A stretch of DNA of 64,000 nt. Source: Puia sp. (GTDB lineage Bacteria > Bacteroidota > Bacteroidia > Chitinophagales > Chitinophagaceae). Below the pieces are notes generated by a model that ran no database searches, was not told the origin of the DNA, and saw nothing but the letters and a program-made list of their open reading frames with translations. The translations under genes and the position numbers were made by a program. Shown here piece by piece: positions 9,253 to 16,365 of the stretch (position 1 is the first letter of the stretch; each line of letters opens with the position of its first letter). The stretch spans positions 62,001-126,000 of the forward strand of contig JARLGZ010000076.1 in NCBI GenBank assembly GCA_031292515.1, written 5' to 3'.

Positions 9253-10430
9253 ATTCAGATCCGGCAAGCACGCCGCCGACGCAGCAATCCCGGGACCTCT
9301 CTCCGAAACCGGGCAAGACCCTCAATCTCTTTGTGGACGCGCATGTATTCGACGACGAGTTCCAGGGGACGAGGACCTTCCTGAGGGAGATCTATGCCCT
9401 CCTTGCCAAAAAAACAGACCTCCGCCTGTTCCTGGCCGCGGGCGATACAAAGAACCTGGAAAAATATTTCCCCCGGCAGGACAATATCCGTTTCCTGTCT
9501 TATAAGAGCGGTTCCTCCCTGGTGAGGCTGGGATGGGAGATTCCCTCGCTGTTGAAAAAGCATGCCATCGATTATGCGCATTTCCAATATATCACCCCGC
9601 TGACAAAAAGAAGCAAATACATAGTAACGATACACGATGTGATCTTCAGCGAATACCCGGAAGAGTTTTCACTGCCCTACAGGTGGAGCAAGAGATTCCT
9701 GTATGGCAGGTCCGCCCGCATGGCGGATATCGTGACTACCGTTTCCGCCTATTCTAAAAAATCGATCGGGAAATTTCTCGGGATCGATCCCGGCTCCGTG
9801 CATGTCGTACCCAATGGCGTGGGGCCGAAATTCTTCGAACCCTATGACAAACTCCGCTCGAAGGATTTTGTCGCGGGGAAATACGGACCCCGTCATTTCG
9901 TCTTGTATGTAAGCCGGATCGAGCCCCGGAAAAACCATATACTCTTATTAAGGGCGTGGCTGGAACTGGAGTTGTATAAGAAAGGGATCTGGCTGGTGCT
10001 GCTGGGTCACCAGAGTATCCCGATCCCGGACTTCGACAAGGTGCTAAACGATCTGCCCGCGGAGATCAGCCGGCTCATTTACCGGGATGACAGGGTCGGA
10101 GACGATGACCTGCTCGAATTCTACAGGGCTGCCGACGTCTTTGTGTACCCTTCGAAGGCAGAGGGTTTTGGCATTCCGCCCCTGGAGGCCGGGGCGCTGA
10201 AAATACCGGTCATCTGTTCGAACACTTCGGCGATGGAGCAATTCTCTTTTTTCGGGGAAAACCATATCGATCCTTTCGATTTCCCGTCGTTCACAGCGCG
10301 CCTGTCGGCGAACCTGGTCTCTCCGCCCGCGGAGGAGGAGTTGGCCCGTCTGTCCGGCCTGATCCATCGTGAATATTCCTGGGAGCGTGCCGCAGAAGCT
10401 CTGTATAAAATATTACCTTTGCAAAAATAA
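9249..10430 (+). CDS. GT4 family glycosyltransferase (mannosyltransferase-like)
   Basis: A 393-residue GT-B enzyme. TIHDVIFSEYPEEF in the N-terminal half and VSAYSKKSIGKFLG before VVPNGVG are typical of WbdA/mannosyltransferase-type GT4 proteins. The C-terminal domain opens with FVLYVSRIEPRKNH and holds FVYPSKAEGFGIPPLEAGAL, the E-x7-E motif. It transfers a sugar from a nucleotide donor to the lipid-linked glycan in the cytoplasm. It starts inside the stop of the preceding gene and ends 12 bases before the oxygenase gene. A promoter-like TACCTTTG at 10414-10421 lies within its 3' end and may give the next gene extra expression. The sugar cannot be told. Confidence 0.9.
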   Translation: MNSDPASTPPTQQSRDLSPKPGKTLNLFVDAHVFDDEFQGTRTFLREIYALLAKKTDLRLFLAAGDTKNLEKYFPRQDNIRFLSYKSGSSLVRLGWEIPSLLKKHAIDYAHFQYITPLTKRSKYIVTIHDVIFSEYPEEFSLPYRWSKRFLYGRSARMADIVTTVSAYSKKSIGKFLGIDPGSVHVVPNGVGPKFFEPYDKLRSKDFVAGKYGPRHFVLYVSRIEPRKNHILLLRAWLELELYKKGIWLVLLGHQSIPIPDFDKVLNDLPAEISRLIYRDDRVGDDDLLEFYRAADVFVYPSKAEGFGIPPLEAGALKIPVICSNTSAMEQFSFFGENHIDPFDFPSFTARLSANLVSPPAEEELARLSGLIHREYSWERAAEALYKILPLQK

Positions 10431-10442
10431 AATAACCTGACT

Positions 10443-11216
10443 ATGATCGATTTTCAATTCCTGGAAAGGAACAAAGAAAGGTTGAGATCCGAATACCTGT
10501 TTGCAAGACCCTTCCCTTACCTGATCCTCGATAACTTTTGCGAAGCCGAAAAGCTCGAAAGGCTCTACGACCAGATCCCGGAACTGAACAACAAAAGCCG
10601 CGATTATGTATTTGCCAATAATAAGTTCGAGAAATCGAATTACCGGGAACTGGGGGCCGAGTTCCAGGAACTCTACCAGGACCTCAGTTCGAAACAGATG
10701 AATGATTTTTTGAGCTTTATCGCCAACGAAGAGGTCTTCGTGGACCCCGTGAACCACGGGGGTGGTCTGCACCAGGGCAAGAAGAACAGCTTCCTCGATA
10801 TGCATCTGGACTTCAATTATCACCCTCTTCAGAAAGGCTGGTACCGGAACATGAACCTGTTGCTGTATCTAAACAAGGACTGGAAGCCGGAGTACAAGGG
10901 GCAGTTAAAGCTCGAGGATTTACGGAGCGGGGAGAAGAAGGAACTCGATGTACCTTTTAACAGGATGATCATCCAGCAGACCCGCGCCTATACCCTGCAT
11001 GGATACGATATGACAAATTTCCCCGATCAAAAATACAGGACATCGGTCGCCACCTATGCCTATACGAAACATCAGCATCTCGTTGAAAAGCCGAGGACCA
11101 CTGACTGGGTCGTCAAAGACGGGCAGCCGCTCAAACGGGCCATCGCTTCCATCTACGGGCCCGCGGTGAAAGTAAAAAACTTACTGCTCGGCAGCGGTAC
11201 GGCGAAGAACAAGTAA
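10443..11216 (+). CDS. 2-oxoglutarate/Fe(II)-dependent oxygenase (prolyl-4-hydroxylase type)
   Basis: A 257-residue double-stranded beta-helix oxygenase. HLDFNYH supplies the first iron ligands, His121 and Asp123. The distal histidine is in TRAYTLHGYD (His186), and Arg199 in KYRTSVATYAY fits the 2-oxoglutarate carboxylate anchor. Enzymes of this group use O2, Fe(II) and 2-oxoglutarate to hydroxylate protein side chains or small molecules. It lies between two glycosyltransferases: it starts 12 bases after one, and its stop is directly followed by the ATG of the next, which points to a role in tailoring the polysaccharide or its sugar donor. Oxygenases in such loci are common but few have known substrates. 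Confidence 0.85.
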   Translation: MIDFQFLERNKERLRSEYLFARPFPYLILDNFCEAEKLERLYDQIPELNNKSRDYVFANNKFEKSNYRELGAEFQELYQDLSSKQMNDFLSFIANEEVFVDPVNHGGGLHQGKKNSFLDMHLDFNYHPLQKGWYRNMNLLLYLNKDWKPEYKGQLKLEDLRSGEKKELDVPFNRMIIQQTRAYTLHGYDMTNFPDQKYRTSVATYAYTKHQHLVEKPRTTDWVVKDGQPLKRAIASIYGPAVKVKNLLLGSGTAKNK

Positions 11217-12377
11217 ATGAAAATAGCCATCATAGGAACCCGGGGGATCCCCAACCACTACGGTGGTTTCGAGCAGCTGGCCGAGCACCTCTCCGTACGC
11301 CTCTATGAAAAGGGCCATGCCGTGACCGTATACAATTCCCATCGTCACCCTTACCGGGAGAGCGGCTGGCGGGGCGTCCAACTCATTCACTGCAAGGACC
11401 CGGAAGCGAAGCTGGGGACGGCCGGTCAATTCATTTATGACCTCAATTGTCTGCTCGACGCACGCAAAAGAAAATTCGATGTGATACTGGCGCTTGGCTA
11501 TACCAGTTTCTCTTTATGGGGCCGGCTGCTGCCACGGGATAGTGTAACGGTCATCAATATGGACGGTCTCGAGTGGAAGCGCACGAAATATTCGAAGCCG
11601 GTGCGCCGGTTCCTCCGGTATGCGGAAGGGCTGGCTATCCGCTATTGCGACCGGTACATTGCCGATTCTCCGGCCATCCGGGATTATCTGAAAGAGAAAT
11701 ACGGCGTGGACAGCGAATATATCGCCTACGGGGCGGAGCTGTTCACCGGCGAGGAAGAGGGTCTGCTGCAGGCGTTCAAGGTGGAAAAAGGCGATTATTG
11801 CATGCTGATGGCGCGGATGGAGCCGGAAAACAATATCGAGATGATTGCGGAGGGTTTCCGGGACAGCCATTCGGCGAAAAAACTGCTGATCATAGGAAAT
11901 ACCGGCAACGCATTCGGGCAATACCTCGTAAAGAAGTTCGGCGGCGACAAGCGGATCGTGTTTGCCGGGGCGATCTACGACGCAAAAAAAATACATGCCC
12001 TCAAGGCGTTTTCGAGCCTCTATTTTCACGGTCACAGCGTAGGCGGCACGAATCCGTCGCTGCTGGAAGCCATGGCGAGCAGGGCCCTTATCGCGGCTCA
12101 TGACAACCCTTTCAACAAAGCCATCCTCGGGCCGGATGCGCTCTATTTTTCAAGTCACCGGGAGGTCAGCGTATTGGTGGAACAAATTGACCGGGACGAA
12201 TCTTTCAGGGAAGGCGCTCCGAAGAAGGAGACCGGGAGCGACCGGGAGCGGATGATCGGCAACAATCTTGAGAAAATAAGAGAACATTTCAACTGGGGGA
12301 AGATCGCCGATCAATATGAACAATACCTGCTGGCCAGCTATCGCGAGCGGTCTGTGAAAGCGTCGGAGGGAAGGTGA
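11217..12377 (+). CDS. GT4 glycosyltransferase with DUF1972 N-terminal domain
   Basis: A 386-residue protein. MKIAIIGTRGIPNHYGGFEQ is the signature of the DUF1972 domain, found at the N-terminus of rhamnosyltransferase-like GT4 enzymes. The C-terminal half has YCMLMARMEPENNIEMI and SVGGTNPSLLEAMAS, the donor-binding part. It likely adds a deoxysugar such as rhamnose, but this rests on family habit only. The start codon follows the oxygenase stop without a gap. Near residues 328-345 is a charged insert (EGAPKKETGSDRERM) before the last helix, one of several low-complexity insertions in this window. Confidence 0.9.
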   Translation: MKIAIIGTRGIPNHYGGFEQLAEHLSVRLYEKGHAVTVYNSHRHPYRESGWRGVQLIHCKDPEAKLGTAGQFIYDLNCLLDARKRKFDVILALGYTSFSLWGRLLPRDSVTVINMDGLEWKRTKYSKPVRRFLRYAEGLAIRYCDRYIADSPAIRDYLKEKYGVDSEYIAYGAELFTGEEEGLLQAFKVEKGDYCMLMARMEPENNIEMIAEGFRDSHSAKKLLIIGNTGNAFGQYLVKKFGGDKRIVFAGAIYDAKKIHALKAFSSLYFHGHSVGGTNPSLLEAMASRALIAAHDNPFNKAILGPDALYFSSHREVSVLVEQIDRDESFREGAPKKETGSDRERMIGNNLEKIREHFNWGKIADQYEQYLLASYRERSVKASEGR

Positions 12378-12452
12378 TTTTTTGGCTTTTGGTTAACAGC
12401 AATGCTGCAATAAAAACGATAACGTTACAGCCCGGATCTGATTATATAAAAC

Positions 12453-13781
12453 ATGAATAGTTCCCCGACATATCTGCAACCCTTCCTCCAGAAAAGAGTC
12501 CATTTTTTTGTCATGCTGGGCGTCATCGCCACCACTGTTTTTTCGCTGTACAACCTGAACAGCTGGTTTATCATGCTGCTGGTGTTCTGCCGTCTACTGG
12601 ACGGGGGGCCGGTCCGTGCGATCGGGGCAGCCTTTCACAGCAGGTATTTTATCGGCTATCTCGCCCTGTTCCTTATCGATGTCGCCGGGCTGGCGTATAC
12701 ACATAACCTGCATGAAGGCAGCCATATCGTGGAAAAGGAAGCGACGCTGGTCGCCCTCTCGTTTGTACTCTTCGCTGGGCCTTTCACGGACAGCCGGGGT
12801 TACGGGCGGCTTATGACGGCCTATATCGGGATCCTGCTGGCCGCCTGTCTGTATTGCCTGGCCATTGCCGCGCGGGATTACGGGTCTCTGCCCGGGAAAA
12901 ATATTTCCGTATTCTTTTATCATGCCCTGAGCCATCCCATCGGCCAGAATGCGGTGTTCTTCAGCGTTTTCATGATCTTTGGCCTCCTCTTCCTGCTCTC
13001 CCATCCGCTGCAGACCGGCTCCCTCCCGCGCCGGACCCGCAGGCTGCTGCAGGTCTTCCTGATCGTTTTTTTTATCGCGATGATCGTTCTGCTGTCATCC
13101 AAGCTCCTGCTGATCGTCCTGTTCCTGATACTGATCAGTATGATCCTCCGGCGTTATATCGCCCGGAAGAATTATAAAGCCATCGGGGGGATCGGGATAG
13201 TCGGGTTGTCGCTCATCATCTGGCTGGGGTTCACCGATAATCCCATCAAAAAGAGATACCGGGATCTGGGCGAGGGAAATATCACGATGATCCGGCAGGA
13301 TAAATTCACCCCCAGCACCCAGTTCAACGGAGCCCAGCTCCGGCTGCTGCAATGGCGGTTCGCCAACCAGATCCTCCGGGAACACCATGCCTGGCTATCC
13401 GGTGTCAGCGGCGGGGACAGCCAGGACCTGCTGAACCAGAAATACAGAGATGCCCAGGTGGATACGGGGATCCCGAATACCAAACAGCACGGCTTCCTGA
13501 ACTACAACTTCCACAACCAATATATCGAGACCCTGGTCCGCTCCGGTTTGCTGGGTCTGGCGATCTTACTATATGTCTGCTGGCTGCTCGTGGAAATGGC
13601 CGTAAAGTGGCAGACCGCGGAGACTTCTTTTACAGTGCTGAGCCTGCTGCTGATCTTCACGGTCGAATCTTTCCTGACCATGCAGCATGGCGTCTTTGCC
13701 TTTGTCTTTATGCCGCTGCTCCTGTTCTACAGTCCCAAAAAGGGGAAGGCGGCCTCCCCGGCTCCCTCCGCCCGGCCGTAG
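12453..13781 (+). CDS. O-antigen ligase family membrane protein (WaaL/Wzy-like)
   Basis: A 442-residue protein with about 11 hydrophobic helices. The large periplasmic loop (about residues 265-355) ends with YNFHNQYIETLVRSGLLG, the H-x-Q/N...G..G motif of the Wzy_C/O-antigen ligase superfamily; HNQY fits the family well. The enzyme joins glycan chains or transfers them from undecaprenyl diphosphate to an acceptor at the periplasmic face. It is the last gene of the polysaccharide series; 75 bases separate it from the upstream glycosyltransferase and about 100 from the ABC exporter. The other superfamily member lies at 5466-6908. Confidence 0.85.
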   Translation: MNSSPTYLQPFLQKRVHFFVMLGVIATTVFSLYNLNSWFIMLLVFCRLLDGGPVRAIGAAFHSRYFIGYLALFLIDVAGLAYTHNLHEGSHIVEKEATLVALSFVLFAGPFTDSRGYGRLMTAYIGILLAACLYCLAIAARDYGSLPGKNISVFFYHALSHPIGQNAVFFSVFMIFGLLFLLSHPLQTGSLPRRTRRLLQVFLIVFFIAMIVLLSSKLLLIVLFLILISMILRRYIARKNYKAIGGIGIVGLSLIIWLGFTDNPIKKRYRDLGEGNITMIRQDKFTPSTQFNGAQLRLLQWRFANQILREHHAWLSGVSGGDSQDLLNQKYRDAQVDTGIPNTKQHGFLNYNFHNQYIETLVRSGLLGLAILLYVCWLLVEMAVKWQTAETSFTVLSLLLIFTVESFLTMQHGVFAFVFMPLLLFYSPKKGKAASPAPSARP

Positions 13782-13825
13782 GGGCTCGGTTCCGGGTACA
13801 TGGCGTCTCCGGCGGGAGAAAGGCG

Positions 13826-13833
13826 TAATTTTG
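13826..13833 (+). promoter_or_regulatory. Bacteroidota-type -7 element before the ABC exporter
   Basis: TAATTTTG matches the TAnnTTTG -7 consensus of the Bacteroidota housekeeping sigma factor and lies about 50 bases before the exporter start. No clear -33 element is seen. Confidence 0.45.
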
Positions 13834-13883
13834 TCACTTTCTCCGAACTTGTACGGATTTTGATGGTTATATCATGACCAATT

Positions 13884-15725
13884 ATGAAAATATTACTGCA
13901 CTATCTGAAGCCTTATAAATGGGTGATTGCGCTTGCTTTATTGCTGGCCACGATCAACCAGGTCTTTTCCATGCTGGATCCTTACTTTTTTGGACGGCTG
14001 ATCGACACGCTCTCCAACCACCCGCATGAGACGGGTCAATACGACAAGGACCGGATATTCCACAGCAATGGTCCCAACAGCCGCAGCCAGCACGATTATA
14101 TATGGGCGGTACTGAAGGTATTGTGCATACTGATCGGCGTGGCAATGGTCTCGCGGATAGCGAAGGCCTTCCAGGACTACTTTACCAATGTCATCATTCA
14201 GAAATTCGGGGCGAAGATCTTTACGGACGGGTTGCAGCACTCGATGGCCCTCCCCTACCAGGATTTCGAGGATCAGCGGAGCGGGGAGACCCTGTCTATT
14301 CTGACCAAGGTGAGGGCGGACACGGAGAAATTCATCATGAATTTTATCGGGGTGTTGTTTACCATCCTTGTCGGTGTCGTCGTCGTGAGTGTGTATGCGT
14401 TCACGCTGCATTGGAGCATTATGCCGATCTACCTGGCGGGTTCGGGGATCCTGGCGCTGTTAACCAGCGTTCTCAGCAAAAAGATCAAGGTCATCCAGAA
14501 GAACATCGTACGGGAGACGACGGCGCTGGCGGGCACTACGACCGAATCGCTCCGGAATATCGAGCTGATCAAGAGTCTCGGCCTGACCAACCAGGAAGTC
14601 AAGCGGCTGAACAATAACACCTATAAGATCCTGGGGTTGGAGTTGAGAAAGGTGAAGAGCATCCGGACCCTGAGTTTTATCCAGGGAACTTTTGTAAACT
14701 TTCTGCGGCAGGTGATCATGTTTACATTGTTGATGCTGGTTTTCCACACGAAGCTGACCACGGGGCAGCTGATGACGCTGACCTTTTATTCTTTCTTTAT
14801 ATTCGGTCCATTGCAGGAGCTGGGGAATATCATTCTGTCTTACCGGGAAGCGGAAGCCTCGCTGCAGAATTTTCATACCCTGATGCAGAAGCCACCGGAA
14901 AAACTGCCGGCTACGCCGAGTTCGCTGGGCGCCGTCCGGGAACTGCAATTCAAAAACGTCTCTTTTCAGCACCAGACGGCGGGGCAGAAGGCCATCGACG
15001 GGATCAGCTTCGATGTCAGGAAAGGGGAGACGATCGCCTTTGTGGGTCCATCGGGTTCGGGTAAATCGACCCTGATGAAATTGCTGGTCGGTTTGTACCG
15101 TGCGCAGGAAGGCAGTATCCTTTATAACGGATTGGATGAAAATTCCATCAGTTTTGACGATCTGCGAAACCAGATAGGGTTTGTCACCCAGGATACCCAG
15201 CTCTTTGCCGGGAGTATCCGGGAGAACCTGCTCTTTGTCAACCCGTCGGCGAGCGAAGAAAATCTTATGGACGCGCTGGAGAAGGCGAGTTGCCTCGGTC
15301 TGCTCTCGAGGGCCGAGAAGGGCCTGGATACGATGATCGGGGAAGGGGGGTTGAAATTGTCGGGCGGAGAGAAGCAGCGGTTGTCTATCGCGCGGGCCCT
15401 TTTACGGAAGCCTACCCTGCTGTTGTTCGACGAAGCTACCTCCGCGTTGGATTCCATCACCGAAGAAGATATCACACAGACTATCCGTGAAATATCCGCC
15501 GATGGCAACCAGATCACGATTCTGATTGCCCACCGGCTCTCGACGATCATGCATGCCGAAAGGATCTATGTACTGGAGAAAGGCGAGTTGGCGGAGATGG
15601 GTACGCATGAACAGCTACTCGCGGAAAAGGGGCTCTATTATGCGATGTGGAGGCAGCAGATCGGGGAAAGGAAGACCTCTTCGCCTGCATTAGCCAGCCA
15701 GGCGGCCAAGAAGCTGGCTGTATAG
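13884..15725 (+). CDS. ABC transporter, fused membrane and ATPase domains (MsbA-like exporter)
   Basis: A 613-residue half-transporter. Residues 1-320 form the six-helix type IV exporter domain. The ATPase domain follows, with Walker A GPSGSGKST at about 388, the signature LSGGEKQRLS at about 491, and Walker B with D-loop LLLFDEATSALD at about 512. As a homodimer it would export a hydrophobic substrate such as a lipid, lipid-linked glycan or peptide, using ATP. It follows the polysaccharide locus but has its own promoter-like element, so the link to glycan export is only positional. The next gene, a DUF983 protein, starts 24 bases after its stop. Confidence 0.9.
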   Translation: MKILLHYLKPYKWVIALALLLATINQVFSMLDPYFFGRLIDTLSNHPHETGQYDKDRIFHSNGPNSRSQHDYIWAVLKVLCILIGVAMVSRIAKAFQDYFTNVIIQKFGAKIFTDGLQHSMALPYQDFEDQRSGETLSILTKVRADTEKFIMNFIGVLFTILVGVVVVSVYAFTLHWSIMPIYLAGSGILALLTSVLSKKIKVIQKNIVRETTALAGTTTESLRNIELIKSLGLTNQEVKRLNNNTYKILGLELRKVKSIRTLSFIQGTFVNFLRQVIMFTLLMLVFHTKLTTGQLMTLTFYSFFIFGPLQELGNIILSYREAEASLQNFHTLMQKPPEKLPATPSSLGAVRELQFKNVSFQHQTAGQKAIDGISFDVRKGETIAFVGPSGSGKSTLMKLLVGLYRAQEGSILYNGLDENSISFDDLRNQIGFVTQDTQLFAGSIRENLLFVNPSASEENLMDALEKASCLGLLSRAEKGLDTMIGEGGLKLSGGEKQRLSIARALLRKPTLLLFDEATSALDSITEEDITQTIREISADGNQITILIAHRLSTIMHAERIYVLEKGELAEMGTHEQLLAEKGLYYAMWRQQIGERKTSSPALASQAAKKLAV

Positions 15726-15737
15726 AAGCCAAAAGCT

Positions 15738-15745
15738 TACCTTTG
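15738..15745 (+). promoter_or_regulatory. -7 element placed four bases before a start codon
   Basis: TACCTTTG fits TAnnTTTG, but only four bases separate it from the ATG of the DUF983 gene. If used, the transcript would begin at or next to the start codon and be leaderless. No convincing -33 element is present. Confidence 0.4.
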
Positions 15746-15749
15746 CCCG

Positions 15750-16172
15750 ATGGAGCGAAAGGAAAAACCCAACTATTTGTGGAGCCTGCTTACTTTGAAA
15801 TGTCCCCGTTGCCGCAGGGGGGCCATGTTCTCCGCAAAGAATGCCTGGAATCTGAAGACGACCCTGAAGATGCCGGAGAAATGCGAGGAATGCGCCCAGC
15901 CCTTCGAGCTCGAAGTCGGTTTCTGGTATGGTACCGGCTACGTCAGCTATGGGTTGACCGTCGCCATGTCGATCGCCAGTCTCGTCGCCTGGTGGGTGCT
16001 GATCGGCCTCTCCGCGCATGACAACCGTTTCTTTGTCTGGATGGCCATCAATTCGGCGGTGCTGCTCGCCCTGCAACCCTGGATCATGCGGCTCAGCCGG
16101 GTCATCTACCTCTATTTCTTTATCCAATATGACCCGGATTATAAGAATACGCCGGTAAGAACCTTTGACTAA
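15750..16172 (+). CDS. DUF983 family small membrane protein
   Basis: A 140-residue protein. LLTLKCPRCRRGAMF gives the first Cys pair (CPRC) and MPEKCEECAQPFELE a second (CEEC), the zinc-ribbon-like head of DUF983 proteins. GFWYGTGYVSYGLTV then leads into two hydrophobic helices. DUF983 proteins are small inner membrane proteins of unknown function. It is the last gene before a bidirectional terminator and follows the ABC exporter closely. No function is proposed. Confidence 0.85.
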   Translation: MERKEKPNYLWSLLTLKCPRCRRGAMFSAKNAWNLKTTLKMPEKCEECAQPFELEVGFWYGTGYVSYGLTVAMSIASLVAWWVLIGLSAHDNRFFVWMAINSAVLLALQPWIMRLSRVIYLYFFIQYDPDYKNTPVRTFD

Positions 16173-16174
16173 AA

Positions 16175-16206
16175 AAAGGCCGCCTCATGGGTTTGAGACG
16201 GCCTTT
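16175..16206. terminator. Bidirectional rho-independent terminator
   Basis: A hairpin AAGGCCGCCTCA / TGAGACGGCCTT with one mismatch and a six-base loop stands between two convergent genes. Read on the minus strand it is followed by a T-run, so it should stop the TonB receptor transcript well. On the plus strand the T-run is short. Confidence 0.8.
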
Positions 16207-16294
16207 CGAGGTTTATGAAATTGGGTTAGTAATATATAGAACGGGAAAAAGTAATACTTATTATGTATCATACCCGGGGTGTCCGCTATCCCGG

Positions 16295-16365
16295 TAATTG
16301 CTATCCAATGGTTAATTGCTATCCAACGCCTCCTTCCCGTTAGTTGCTATCCGATGCCTCCTTCC
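16295..16365. repeat. 28-bp repeat spanning the 3' end of the TonB receptor gene
   Basis: The last codons and stop of the TonB receptor (minus strand GGATAGCAACTAA and upstream bases) occur again directly downstream as a 28-base copy with a few changes, including a second in-line stop, and a third partial copy follows. It looks like a local tandem duplication of the gene's end. Confidence 0.75.
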
